From positions 1 to 64,000 of the forward strand of contig CAZVYN010000003.1 of the NCBI GenBank assembly GCA_964631125.1: a stretch of 64,000 bases of DNA, read 5' to 3'. How positions within the stretch are numbered: the stretch's first letter is position 1; the number at the start of each line of letters is the position of its first letter. The notes under the pieces are model-generated. The model ran no database searches. It was not told the DNA's origin and saw only the letters and a list, made by a program, of their open reading frames with translations. This DNA comes from CAZVYN01 sp964631125. Lineage in GTDB: Bacteria; Eisenbacteria; RBG-16-71-46; CAIMUX01. Shown in pieces: positions 27,260-36,089 of this stretch. The position numbers and the translations under genes are program-made.

Positions 27260-29308
27260 TCAGCGGATCCGGATCATCTTCGTCGTCGACTCGCCGTCCG
27301 CCGTCCGCAGCCGTGCGAAGTACATCCCATTCGCGATGGCGCGACCGGAGTCGTCGAGTCCGTCCCAGTCGACCGCATGACGGCCGGCTTCCATCGAACC
27401 CTCCACCAAGCGACGCACCTGACGGCCCGCCGCATCGACGACGATGAGCGACAGGTCAGACGCGGCCGACTTCGGTGAAACCGCGAAACGCAACTCGGTC
27501 GACGGGGAGAACGGATTCGGCCAGGCGCCGACCAGCCCGCTCTTCAAACCGGCGAGAACGGCGGGCTCCACGTCGGTCGGATCCGACTCGAGCAGCCACT
27601 CGAGCGTCTTGCCCAGGAAGTGCTCGGCGTTGTTCGGATCGGGATCGACCGTGCTCAGGGCGTACAACGGAATCGTCGAGAAGGCCGAACGCGCGCCGGG
27701 CACGCCGACGATCTCACGCCGCACCATCGCCGGATTGCCGCCGATCTCCGAACGCAGCACGACGAACGCTCCCGCCGCGGGAGTCAGGTTGTCGACGCGG
27801 TTGAACGACTCGCTCGCGAAGGTGCAGCTCAAGACCATGCCGTCCGAGATCGGGTCGCCGGCTTCCCCGGTTGCGGTGTGCGCCTTGGTATTGGCGACCC
27901 AACTGCTCACGCCCATGTAGTCAGACCAGAACGAACTCGGCGTGTTGGCATTGAGCGTTTCCATGCTGTTCAGGAAGACCGTTCCGCCCGACGCCAGATA
28001 GGCCCCGAGGTCGGCCTCGACCGCATCGTCCAGCAGATTGTTGGTGGCCTGACCCGTGTGGTAGACGACGCAGTCATACCCCAGCATGTTGGCGAGAATC
28101 GGCTCCTCGTTCGCGTGATCGATGCCCACGTTCCAATCGTCGAAGAGATAGCCCAACGAATTCAGGCTGCTCTCGATGATCGCTTCTTGAGTCGCCGTCC
28201 CGTCGTCATCGACGAAGAAGATCGAGTGGGAGAGGTTGAAGATCCGGACGGAAGCCACCGCGGTCCGTTCACTCGTCTGTGAGTAGACGTTGAACGCGCC
28301 GTTGCGGATCTCCTTCACGCCGTCGGTCGTCGCGCGCACGGTGACGTCCCGCGTCTCGCCGTCGGCCAGCCCGATCGAGAGGTTCTCGTAGAAATTGGCG
28401 TCGCCTTCGACCTGGAACTCGAGGTCCCAACTGCCCGCGTCGCTCGCGGAGAGGTCGTAGGTGTCGGCCGCGCCGCTCACGTTTTCCAGGATGAACGAGA
28501 AGTCGACCGTCGAGTTGCCGGTCGGCGCCGAGCCGATGCGTCCCGGCGACGCCAGGACGAAGTCGATCACGCGCGGCACGTCGCCGGCCTGGACCACGGT
28601 CTTCTGACCGCCGATCTCTTCGAAGATCGCGGCCGCGCGCATGTTGTCCAGGTTCCAGTCGACTCCGACGGGAAACGTGCCGTCGACCGTCACCGATTCA
28701 CCGACTGCGTCGACCGAGACCGTCTGCGTGGAGATGACTCGCGCGACGCCGTCCCAGTGACTCACGCCGCCGTATCCGCAGCACCAGGTGATGTCGTCTT
28801 CGTAGAGGAAGAAGGTGACCTGGTGCGCATTGAACGCGCCCGGATCCAACTGTTCGACCGTGACCGACCAGCCGCCGCCCGTCTCGTCGGCGTTCCACGA
28901 ACCGGTCACGTCGACCGCGCTGACGCCACCCGTTTCGGTCATTCGATTGTTGTACCGAGTGAGATAGCTCGCCTTCGCGCCAGCGCAGGAGCCGGCGCCG
29001 ACGACGGCGTACTTCCCGTCGATCATGACGTGAGGAATACCGCCGACCGCGTAGCGGTCACCGCGGAGTTCCGTCGCGGGGGTGGAGAAGGGATCGGTGC
29101 CGGAGACGTGGCACTCGAGGTGTTCGACGCGGATTCCGGGATCGTTGGCAAGATCAGCAACGCCACACCTGGCGTTGGGGCAGAACGTTCACCACGTGGC
29201 GCCGAATTCCTCGATCCAGACCACCTTGGGCACACCGGCGAGAGCAGAGAACGACAGACCGAGGATCATCCCCGCGGCCAGCGTCAAGTGGGTGAACGCA
29301 CGCTTCAT
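27260..29308 (-). CDS. Secreted Omp28/thioredoxin-like selenoprotein (UxxC) with FlgD-like tail, paralogue A
   Basis: Read through one in-frame TGA this gene encodes 682 residues. ATG 29308 follows CCAGGAGG and begins a signal peptide (1-25, ending LAG). TGA at 29189-29191 is codon 40, in GATW-U-TFCPNARC; Cys43 is the partner, and IPHVMIDG (Pro92) resembles a thioredoxin cis-Pro loop. The Omp28-like domain runs to about residue 225 and shares WCCGYGGVSHWD with paralogue B. An FVDDDGTA Rossmann-like domain (about 330-565) and a FlgD-type tail (NPFSPS, AAGRQVRRL, NGMYFARLRT) follow. A near-ideal SECIS hairpin lies just after the TGA. The probable role is extracytoplasmic thiol/selenol redox chemistry; the substrate is unknown. 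Stopping at TGA would leave a 39-residue fragment plus a truncated frame from ATG 29026. Confidence 0.9.
29158..29177 (-). promoter_or_regulatory. SECIS element of paralogue A
   Basis: On the minus-strand mRNA, CAACGCC and GGCGUUG form a perfect 7-bp stem closed by a six-base loop AGGUGU. The loop GGU begins 19 nt after the UGA. The E. coli fdhF SECIS, from memory, has an AGGUCU loop with GGU 18 nt after its UGA, so loop and spacing agree closely. The stem also sits inside a coding stretch that is conserved in protein sequence with paralogue B. Confidence 0.85.
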
Positions 29309-29386
29309 GAAAGCGCCTCCTGGAATTCCTGGGTTGGATTGGAGCGGCTCGCGAGGCGAATCGGGACATCCGATCGCCGCGGTAGG

Positions 29387-29414
29387 AGTATAGGCGCGCC
29401 GGGGAACCAGCCAA
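29387..29414 (-). promoter_or_regulatory. Sigma-70-type promoter for the selenoprotein genes
   Basis: On the minus strand TTGGCT (29414-29409) and TATACT (29392-29387) are separated by 16 bases, a good -35/-10 pair in an otherwise very GC-rich region. Transcription would start near 29380, giving a leader of about 70 bases before the AGGAGG and ATG of paralogue A. Confidence 0.55.
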
Positions 29415-29433
29415 ACCGGAAGGTTTCAGTCGG

Positions 29434-30561
29434 TCAGGATTTTCTCGGGCGGGCGGCGAGGGGCCGAACGGGGTGGATCTGGACCTGACCGCCGGGGTCG
29501 AGGTCGATCTTCAGCGTCTGCGGGCCGCGGTGCGCCAGGAGGTAGCGCGCGAGGGGGTTGAAGAGGCCGTCTTCCAAGGTGCGATTGAGCAGCGCCGCGC
29601 CCTGCTTCTCGCAGACGTCGTCGGGGATCAGCTTCTGGAAGACCTCGTCGGCGATCTCGATCGAGCGCCGACGGTGCTCGGTGCGTTGCAGCACCTGCGT
29701 GACCTTGTACCGGGCGATGCGCCGGACATCCATCGGGCGGAGCTGCTGCAACTCGACGATCTCGTCGAAGGCGTCGAGCAGGTCGGGCAGAACGACGCGC
29801 TCCAACCGTTCGCGCAGCAGGTCGGCGTCCAGGCGCGACGCGCGCGAGAAACCGATGCCGGTCGTGGGCAGTTCGTCGCGTCGGATCGTGGCGGTGACGA
29901 AGACGATCGAGCGCGCGAAGGAGACCGGCCCGACCATGTCCTCGTAGACGCCGCGTTCCAGGATCTGCATGAGCACGCGGTGGATCGCCGGGTGCGCGCG
30001 GTCCAGATTCCGCAGCAGGATGACGCCGTCGGGGCGCTGGCGCACCGGGGTGGTGAGCGATCCCTCGAAGAGCGTCGGCTCGGGCGTGTTGACGATGGTC
30101 GAGCCGAGGCGGCCGAGCCGCTCCTCGTCCTCGAACTCGTCCAAGTCGATCGTGGTGAGGGCAACTTCGGAACCGTAGAGCGCCTCGGCCAGCGCCGTCG
30201 CCAGCTCGCTCTTGCCGGCCCCGTGCGGACCCAGGATCAAGAAGCGACCCCGCGGCCGCTCCGGTCGCAGATCCAATTGGGTCAGCCGGACGCGGATGAC
30301 GCGCGCGATCCGCTCCACTGCTTCGTCCTTGCCGACGATTCGCCCCTTCAGACGGTCTTCCAGATGGAGCAGTCGGTGCGAGAGGACCTTCGTCATCGGT
30401 TGACGGCGCGCAGCGCGCGCCTTCGGGGCGGCGGCGGATCGTTTCGGGGTCGGTTTCGGAGTTGCGGTCTTCGCGGTCGCCTTCTTGGCGACTGGGTTCT
30501 TCGTGGCGGGTTTCGTGCGTCCGGTGGCGCGGCTCGTCGTCTTCACCCGCTTGGTCGGCAC
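29434..30561 (-). CDS. ClpB-D2-like AAA+ protein with degenerate catalytic site and histone H1-like tail
   Basis: A 375-residue protein. Residues 1-58 are a Lys/Ala/Pro/Thr-rich tail (KKATAKTATPKPTPKR type), as in histone H1-like bacterial proteins. The rest aligns with the second AAA+ domain of ClpB/ClpC. Walker A GPHGAGKSE is intact, but the Walker B LLDEVEKAHP reads LLRNLDRAHP, losing both acidic residues. The sensor-1 Asn region reads VTATI, the arginine-finger segment NRIDE reads DAFDE, and the sensor-2 GAR reads GAA. ATP may bind but hydrolysis is unlikely. GTG 30561 is preferred over GTG 30567, because GGAGG lies 5 bases before the former and abuts the latter. A scaffolding or nucleic-acid-binding role is an inference. 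Confidence 0.8.
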   Translation of the reverse strand: MPTKRVKTTSRATGRTKPATKNPVAKKATAKTATPKPTPKRSAAAPKARAARRQPMTKVLSHRLLHLEDRLKGRIVGKDEAVERIARVIRVRLTQLDLRPERPRGRFLILGPHGAGKSELATALAEALYGSEVALTTIDLDEFEDEERLGRLGSTIVNTPEPTLFEGSLTTPVRQRPDGVILLRNLDRAHPAIHRVLMQILERGVYEDMVGPVSFARSIVFVTATIRRDELPTTGIGFSRASRLDADLLRERLERVVLPDLLDAFDEIVELQQLRPMDVRRIARYKVTQVLQRTEHRRRSIEIADEVFQKLIPDDVCEKQGAALLNRTLEDGLFNPLARYLLAHRGPQTLKIDLDPGGQVQIHPVRPLAARPRKS

Positions 30562-30754
30562 CCGCACCTCCGTTTGCGTTCCCGCGCCCCCCCGTCAGAT
30601 CGGGCGGCATAGTAGCATGTGAACTTCGGGCGGCAGCAGCAGCCCGAAGCCTTCGATCTCCTCTCCACAATCGGCCCTCAGGCACCCCATCTGGAGTTCT
30701 CGTCGCCGCCCGCCGCTTGTCCCCACCGCTTGCGCACGAGTAACTTCATCCCCT

Positions 30755-32053
30755 GTGAGCGCCTTCCCCCATCTACGGTCCCGCGCCTCGGCGCGCCTCC
30801 TCGGGGCCATCCTCGTCCTGCTCTCGCTGATCTCGAGTCCCTCGCTCGCCGATTTCGACGTCACCGACACGCCGCCGCTCGCCCCCTCGGGACGACCGCG
30901 ATTCGAGGCCGACGCCGCCACGCTGCTGGGCCCGGACGGGCCGGAGGTGGTGCTAGCGATGCAGGTGCCGTACCGCGAACTCTTCTTCGAGCCGCACGAG
31001 CAGGGATTCCGCGCGCGCCTCGATCTCATCCTCGTCCTCTACGACGGCAAACGGCAGGTGGCGGGTGATCTCTGGCCGATCACGGTCGATGTCGCGAAGA
31101 AGGCCGAGACCAAGTCGAGCACGATGGTCTTCCGCAAGGCGCTGCGCCTGGCGTCGCCTCCCGGGCGACTTCGCGCGGAGGTGACGGTGGATGAGAGCCG
31201 CACGGGCCGACGCAGCAAGCTGGAGTGGGATCTCGAGGTGCCCGACTACGCCCGCGAGCCGCTCGCGCTCTCGACTCTCTGGGTCATTCCCTGCGCGGAC
31301 GAGGACAGTTCGGCGACCGGCGCCGCGATGGCGTTTCCGCCGACCGACTGGGTGCTCGGACATCGCTACGGCGAACTCCTCGGCCCGCTCTGCATCGTAG
31401 GAATGATCTATCAGACCGACGGCGGCGCTCCGGTCGATCTGACTTGGAAGATCTTCGACGGCCGGCGGGCCGAGGTGCAACGCGGCGACATGACGCTGCC
31501 GGGGGGCGGGCGCGTCCAGTTCAGCATCCGCCCCGACTACACCTCTCTCTGGCTGGGACGCCACTCGGTGGAAGTGGCGGCCAAGAGCGCGGGCCGCGAA
31601 GCCAAGCGCAGCTTCGATTTCCAGATGGACCACAGCGCGGTGAGCCTCACCGCCAATCACGACGAGAGCATCGAGGCGATCCGCCTGATCGCGGGCGACG
31701 CGACGGTCGACTCGATCGCCGCGCTCGATGGATTGCCGCGCAAGGAAGCGTGGAATCGGTTCTGGGCCGACCGCGACCCCAGCCCGGGCACGCCCGACAA
31801 CGAATTTCGCGACCAGTTCTTCGCGCGCCTGCAGTTCGCCAACGAGAACTTCAGCGTGTTGGAGCCGGGCTGGCGTTCGGATCGCGGCCGCACCTACATC
31901 CTCTATGGCGCCCCCGACACAGTGGAAGAGCAGCCGCACGAGATCGACGGACCGGGCTACATCGTTTGGAGCTACGACCGGCTGAATCGGCGCTTCGTCT
32001 TCGTCGACTACGACGGATTCGGACGATACGAGTACTACCGGCCGGGGCGCTGA
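30755..32053 (+). CDS. Exported GWxTD-domain protein
   Basis: A 432-residue protein with a signal peptide (residues ~1-32, ending SLA) and a C-terminal GWxTD domain. The domain shows WNRFWADRDPSPGTPDNEF, FARLQFANENF, EPGWRSDRGRTYILYGAPD and IVWSYDRLNRRFVFVDYDGFGRY. The middle (~50-300) is beta-rich. GWxTD proteins are found in several uncultured and Acidobacteria-like lineages and lack a defined function. The GTG start at 30755 gives a normal signal peptide. The NlpC/P60 gene begins 1 base after the stop, so an envelope-related operon is likely. Confidence 0.87.
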   Translation: MSAFPHLRSRASARLLGAILVLLSLISSPSLADFDVTDTPPLAPSGRPRFEADAATLLGPDGPEVVLAMQVPYRELFFEPHEQGFRARLDLILVLYDGKRQVAGDLWPITVDVAKKAETKSSTMVFRKALRLASPPGRLRAEVTVDESRTGRRSKLEWDLEVPDYAREPLALSTLWVIPCADEDSSATGAAMAFPPTDWVLGHRYGELLGPLCIVGMIYQTDGGAPVDLTWKIFDGRRAEVQRGDMTLPGGGRVQFSIRPDYTSLWLGRHSVEVAAKSAGREAKRSFDFQMDHSAVSLTANHDESIEAIRLIAGDATVDSIAALDGLPRKEAWNRFWADRDPSPGTPDNEFRDQFFARLQFANENFSVLEPGWRSDRGRTYILYGAPDTVEEQPHEIDGPGYIVWSYDRLNRRFVFVDYDGFGRYEYYRPGR

Positions 32054-32054
32054 C

Positions 32055-32990
32055 GTGACCGAAGGGCGCGACGCCGAACGCGCTCTCTTCGTCGTGGTCA
32101 CCGCGTTGGCCGACCTGAGAGCCGAGCCGGATCACCGCGCCGAATTGCTCTCGCAAATTCCGCACGGCCACGCGGTGACGGCGTTGCGTTCGGATGAGAG
32201 CGGCCGCTGGCGCCACGCCGTAGCGCCTGACGGCCTGGTGGGATGGGTGAGAGACTGGTCGCTCGCGCCCGCGCCGCCGAGTCTGCTGTCGCCCGCGGTG
32301 CGCGTCAGCCGACCGTCGCTCGCCCTGCACGCGCGTTCCCTCCCGATGGGATCGCGTTTGCGACTCAGCGCGGGCCCGCTCACCGGTCCCCGCTGGCCGG
32401 TCGTCTTGGCCGATGGCGCGCGCGCCGTCGTCTCGAGGCGCGACGTCGTGGTCGAACCGCCGCAGCGCAGTCACGCGCTCACGATCGGAGGACGCCTCGG
32501 CTCCCCCGAAGCGCCGTTCACCGCCGAAGAGTTCGCCGTCGCACTCTCGGAGGTCGCCGCCGCGCGCGTCCTCGCGTCGATCGAGTCGCTCCTCGGGGCG
32601 CCGTACCTTTGGGGCGGGTGCTCTCCCGGCGGACTCGACTGCTCCGGACTGCTTCGACTCGTCTTCTCGGTGCACGGAGTCGCCCTCCCGCGCGACGCCA
32701 AGGATCACGCCGCGCTGACCGAAGGCTGGCGGTTGCCGCCGGACGCTCGGCGGGTTCCCGGGGATCTGCTCTTCTTCGGGGAGGAGGGACGCGTCACGCA
32801 TGTCGCGATCGCCGAGGGGCCGACCCGATTCCTGCACGCCTCGGGCGAGGTCCGGCGGTCGTCGTCGGTGAGACCCGACGAACGCGATCGAGCCATGTTG
32901 CAGATCCTGCTCTTCACGACTCGCCCGCCCTGGCGACCGCCCGCGCACGAGACGCGCACGCGACCCCGCGCTCCAAGGAGGACCGACTGA
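32055..32990 (+). CDS. NlpC/P60 peptidoglycan hydrolase with SH3-like N-terminus
   Basis: A 311-residue cysteine peptidase. Residues ~10-80 form an SH3-like region (ADLRAEPDHRAELL, GLVGWVRDW) that may bind the cell wall. The C-terminal NlpC/P60 domain (~175-290) has the catalytic Cys196 in GLDCSGL, His249 in VTHVAIAEG and a third polar residue in FLHASG. The family cleaves D-gamma-glutamyl-diaminopimelate bonds. No signal peptide is evident from the GTG start at 32055; export may use another route, or the start may be wrong. It follows the GWxTD gene by 1 base and overlaps proC (TGATG). Confidence 0.88.
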   Translation: MTEGRDAERALFVVVTALADLRAEPDHRAELLSQIPHGHAVTALRSDESGRWRHAVAPDGLVGWVRDWSLAPAPPSLLSPAVRVSRPSLALHARSLPMGSRLRLSAGPLTGPRWPVVLADGARAVVSRRDVVVEPPQRSHALTIGGRLGSPEAPFTAEEFAVALSEVAAARVLASIESLLGAPYLWGGCSPGGLDCSGLLRLVFSVHGVALPRDAKDHAALTEGWRLPPDARRVPGDLLFFGEEGRVTHVAIAEGPTRFLHASGEVRRSSSVRPDERDRAMLQILLFTTRPPWRPPAHETRTRPRAPRRTD

Positions 32991-33832
32991 TGCCGAAGAC
33001 TGCCGTTCGTCGACCGGGACGCCTCGCCGTGATCGGCGTCGGCAAGATGGGGGAGGCGATCCTGCGCGGGATCCTGCAGGCGCGCCTCTTGCCCGCCTCG
33101 CGACTCACCGGCGTGGTGCGGAGTGAGGCGAGAGCGCGTGAACTGACGCGCGAGCTGGGCGTGAAGATCGGAACCGACAACGTGGCGGCGGTGCGCGGCG
33201 CCGAGACGGTCTTCGTCTGTTTGAAGCCGCAGGCGGTGCTCGGCGTCTTGGCGGAGTTGACGGCGGCCGGCGTGGTCCAGCGCTCACAGCTCTACGTCTC
33301 GATCGCGGCGGGCGTGACGGCCGCGGAGATCGAAGCGACGCTCGTCGAGCCTTGCCCCGTGGTGCGTGCGATGCCGAATACGCCTTGCGCGATCGGCAAG
33401 GGGACGACCGTGCTCTCCCCCGGGCTCCGCGCCACGCCTAGACACCTGGCCCGCGTGCGTGGCGTCTTCGATTGTCTCGGCCACACGCTCGAACTCGAGG
33501 AAAAACACCTCAACACGGTGACCGGCCTCTCCGGGAGCGGTCCGGCCTTCGGCTACATCATGATCGAGGCGTTGGCCGATGGCGGCGTGATGATGGGCCT
33601 GCCGCGGCAGGTCGCAATCACGTTGGCGGCGCGGACGCTGCTCGGCGCGGCCGAGATGGTGCTCGCGACCGGACGGCATCCCGCTTCACTGAAGGACGAC
33701 GTGACCACGCCCGCCGGCTGCACGATCGGAGGGATCTTGGCGCTGGAAGACGGCGGAATTCGCTCCACCTTGGCGCGCGGGGTCGAGCGCGCGGCCACGC
33801 TGGCCGCCGGCCTCGGACACGCCAAGAGCTAG
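32990..33832 (+). CDS. proC: Pyrroline-5-carboxylate reductase
   Basis: A 280-residue enzyme that reduces pyrroline-5-carboxylate to proline with NAD(P)H. The N-terminal Rossmann motif is IGVGKMGEAIL; VFVCLKPQ, VRAMPNTPC, VTGLSGSGPAF and TTPAGCTIGGI follow, all diagnostic of ProC. ATG 32990 has AAGGAGG upstream and shares bases with the stop of the NlpC/P60 gene. Its 3' end overlaps the convergent FGE-fold gene by 4 bases. Confidence 0.95.
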   Translation: MPKTAVRRPGRLAVIGVGKMGEAILRGILQARLLPASRLTGVVRSEARARELTRELGVKIGTDNVAAVRGAETVFVCLKPQAVLGVLAELTAAGVVQRSQLYVSIAAGVTAAEIEATLVEPCPVVRAMPNTPCAIGKGTTVLSPGLRATPRHLARVRGVFDCLGHTLELEEKHLNTVTGLSGSGPAFGYIMIEALADGGVMMGLPRQVAITLAARTLLGAAEMVLATGRHPASLKDDVTTPAGCTIGGILALEDGGIRSTLARGVERAATLAAGLGHAKS

Positions 33833-35385
33833 GGGAGAAGTCCGGGCGCGGCCGTGCGGAACCCGATCGCGCGATCGGTCGCGCCCGGGTCGATCGAACT
33901 CCGATTGAAGTTCACGGCCGACCCGAGTCCGAGTTCGAAACTCCCTCCTCGGATCACCCTTCGATCGCCGGAGAGCGGCTCCGTGTGCGGCGACTGGTAG
34001 TCGCGGAACCAGTCCGAGCACCATTCCCAGACATTTCCGGCCAGGTCGTCGGCGCCGTAAGGACTCGCGCCGTTGCCGGTTTGGTATCCGCTCTGGACCT
34101 GTCCGTCGTAGAAGCCGACCGGAGTGGTCCGGACGGAGCCTTGCGACTCGAACGGATCCCCCGAGCCGTTGAAGTTGCCGCGGGACGCATCCGGCTCGAA
34201 GCCCCACGGGTAGGCGAAGCCGACGCCGACCGTGTCGTTGGCGCCGAAGACGACAGAGCCGCGCTCTCGGCTCGTCCCGCGTGCGGCCTTCTCCCACTCC
34301 CGCTCGGTCGGGAGACGCCGTCCGTAGAACTGTGCGTAGGCCGAGGCGCCGAACCAGGTGACCTCGACGATCGGGAAGTTCTCTCGCCCCGGAGTGACGA
34401 TGAACGCGCTGTCGGCGACCAAGAACTCGAGGTCGGAGTCGTCGTCGCGGTCCTTCAACTCGCAGAGCAGGGTCAAGTCCGCCCGCGCCACGACCCGTCC
34501 GCCGCTCAATGTCACCAGCTTCCGGTCGAGCGCTTGATTCAGATAGTCGGCGAACTGTTGCGACGTGACCTCGTAGCGATCGAAGTTGAAGTCGCTGACC
34601 TGGACCGGGCTGCCGGGATGCTCGAAGCGCGGATCGAGCGTGTCGCCCATGACGAAGCGCCCGAACGGAATCGAGACGCGATCGACCTTGGTCGTGAAGC
34701 CCCAGACCGGGGAACTGCGCGTCGCTCCCTTCGGATCGCGGACCAACACCTGCCAGAAATAGTGCGTGTTGGGGACGATCGGCCGAGTCAGCAAGAGGCT
34801 GGAATCGGCGAAGGCCGGCGGACTGATGATCTCGAGCCGGTTGCGCACCTCCCCGAAGTAGACCGTGTACGCGAGCTGTTCTCCGTCTGGATCGCCCCCG
34901 CTCCATCGCAGCGTCACGGTGGAGTCCGGGTTCAACTCGACCGAGCCGTCGGCCGGTCCCGGATCGGACGGCGTCCGCGGCGAGTTGTTCGTCGCGGCGG
35001 TAGCGGTCGCGACGTTCGACGGCGTCGCGTCGGTCGAGTTCCGATAGCTGACCACGCGATAGGAGTAGGTCTGGTTCTCGGCCACCGTTTGATCGCCGAA
35101 GAACGTCGTGTTCGTCGGGACGGTGTCGAGTCGAGCGAAGTCACCGGCGCCGCCGACCTGCCGTTCGATCCGGAATCCGGTCTCGTCGAGCGAGCCGTCG
35201 CGCCAGGACAGGTCGATCCGCGCAGGCGCGGTAGCCAGAACGCTCACGTTCGACGCCGGCAGCGGCGCATTCCCCGGAGGCGGGGGAGTGACGACGTTGT
35301 CTTCCGAACAGCCACCGCCGAGGAGCAGCGCCCCGAGCGATCCGGCGCTCAACGCCACCAGCAGCAGACGACCTCTCGCGTTCAT
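33829..35385 (-). CDS. Exported FGE-sulfatase (SUMF1)-fold lipoprotein with fibronectin-type domains, no catalytic Cys
   Basis: A 518-residue probable lipoprotein (signal peptide, Cys26 in LLGGGC) with two fibronectin-III-like domains (about 45-130 and 140-235) and a C-terminal formylglycine-generating-enzyme fold (about 240-518). FGE-fold landmarks are FGRFVMGD, RYEVTSQQFADYLNQ, VEVTWFGASAYAQFYGRRLPTE, AGNVWEWCSDW and VIRGGSFE. The two Cys of true FGE near RGGS are absent (RGGSFELGLGSAVNFNRSS), so sulfatase activation is unlikely and a binding or structural role is more probable. ATG 35385 was chosen for the GAGGAGTGAGG site just upstream. Confidence 0.85.
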   Translation of the reverse strand: MNARGRLLLVALSAGSLGALLLGGGCSEDNVVTPPPPGNAPLPASNVSVLATAPARIDLSWRDGSLDETGFRIERQVGGAGDFARLDTVPTNTTFFGDQTVAENQTYSYRVVSYRNSTDATPSNVATATAATNNSPRTPSDPGPADGSVELNPDSTVTLRWSGGDPDGEQLAYTVYFGEVRNRLEIISPPAFADSSLLLTRPIVPNTHYFWQVLVRDPKGATRSSPVWGFTTKVDRVSIPFGRFVMGDTLDPRFEHPGSPVQVSDFNFDRYEVTSQQFADYLNQALDRKLVTLSGGRVVARADLTLLCELKDRDDDSDLEFLVADSAFIVTPGRENFPIVEVTWFGASAYAQFYGRRLPTEREWEKAARGTSRERGSVVFGANDTVGVGFAYPWGFEPDASRGNFNGSGDPFESQGSVRTTPVGFYDGQVQSGYQTGNGASPYGADDLAGNVWEWCSDWFRDYQSPHTEPLSGDRRVIRGGSFELGLGSAVNFNRSSIDPGATDRAIGFRTAAPGLLP

Positions 35386-35402
35386 CCTCACTCCTCTCTA
35401 CT

Positions 35403-35900
35403 CTACCGATCTCGTTCGCCGCGGGTGGGCTCGACCCGTTCGCGCCACATTTCAGATTCAGTCCGCAAGACGAGGTCGACGCTCGCTTCACCCGGCTGGA
35501 ACGAAGCTCTCGGCGCGCTCGCGCTCCAGAGACCCGCCTGCGCCGCCGCCGCGCTCTCTCGCAGCAGCACGACTTCCGGGAGATACGACGGCGCTTCGGT
35601 CACGAGCACGATCGTCGGATCGCCCTGCTCGGCCCAGGAGACGACGAAGGCAAAGTCGCCGTCGGCGCCGGTCGTGGCGTGCCCGCAGAGGATCCCGTCC
35701 CTGAAAACCTGCACTCGGGCCGCGGCCAGACCCTCGCCGCGCGTGTTCGACGCGCGCCCCTTCAACAAGGTCGTGGCTGCGATCGAGGGTGGGGCCGCCG
35801 GGAAGTCGGGTGCAGCGTCGGCCCCGGCCGCGCCGGAGAGGACGCCGACGAGCCCGACGAGGATGCCGGTAACGCGCGCCGTCCAAAGATGTCGGGCCAA
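35403..35900 (-). CDS. Exported carboxypeptidase-regulatory-like (CNA-B/transthyretin-like) protein
   Basis: A 165-residue exported protein. The signal peptide (TGILVGLVGVLSGAAGADA) is followed by one beta-sandwich domain of the carboxypeptidase-regulatory type: LLKGRASNTRGEGLAAARVQVF, then TGADGDFAFVV. Such domains occur in surface proteins. TTG 35900 follows AGGAG at 6 bases; GTG 35915 would add five residues. It lies 17 bases upstream of the FGE-fold lipoprotein on the same strand, so the two probably form a surface-protein operon. Confidence 0.78.
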   Translation of the reverse strand: MARHLWTARVTGILVGLVGVLSGAAGADAAPDFPAAPPSIAATTLLKGRASNTRGEGLAAARVQVFRDGILCGHATTGADGDFAFVVSWAEQGDPTIVLVTEAPSYLPEVVLLRESAAAAQAGLWSASAPRASFQPGEASVDLVLRTESEMWRERVEPTRGERDR

Positions 35901-36089
35901 ACGCGCTCTCCTCACCCAACCCTGGTCCCCGGCAATGGATCGCGCCGCAAGGTATCAACCGTGCCGCGGTCGGTCAAGGCGGCGCGAAGTCCGTTGCCCG
36001 GCCCCGGATCGTCTGTTAGCGTGCCGCACCCGGGACCAAGGGATGCGCCCCGGCATAGAGCAAGCCACTGTGGAGAGGATGCAGCGAGG

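Noticed and set aside
25033..27447. An 804-codon open frame on the plus strand across the selenoprotein genes
   Set aside because: It is Arg/Asp/Val-rich with no motif, and antisense to two well-supported secreted proteins.
29189..29191. The TGA in paralogue A as a simple nonsense mutation (pseudogene)
   Set aside because: The paralogue has TGA at the equivalent codon, the rest of both frames is open for over 600 residues, and a GGU-loop hairpin follows at the correct distance.
36000..36025. A promoter directly upstream of mreB (TTGCCC ... TGTTAG)
   Set aside because: The spacing between the hexamers is only 14 bases and the match is weak.
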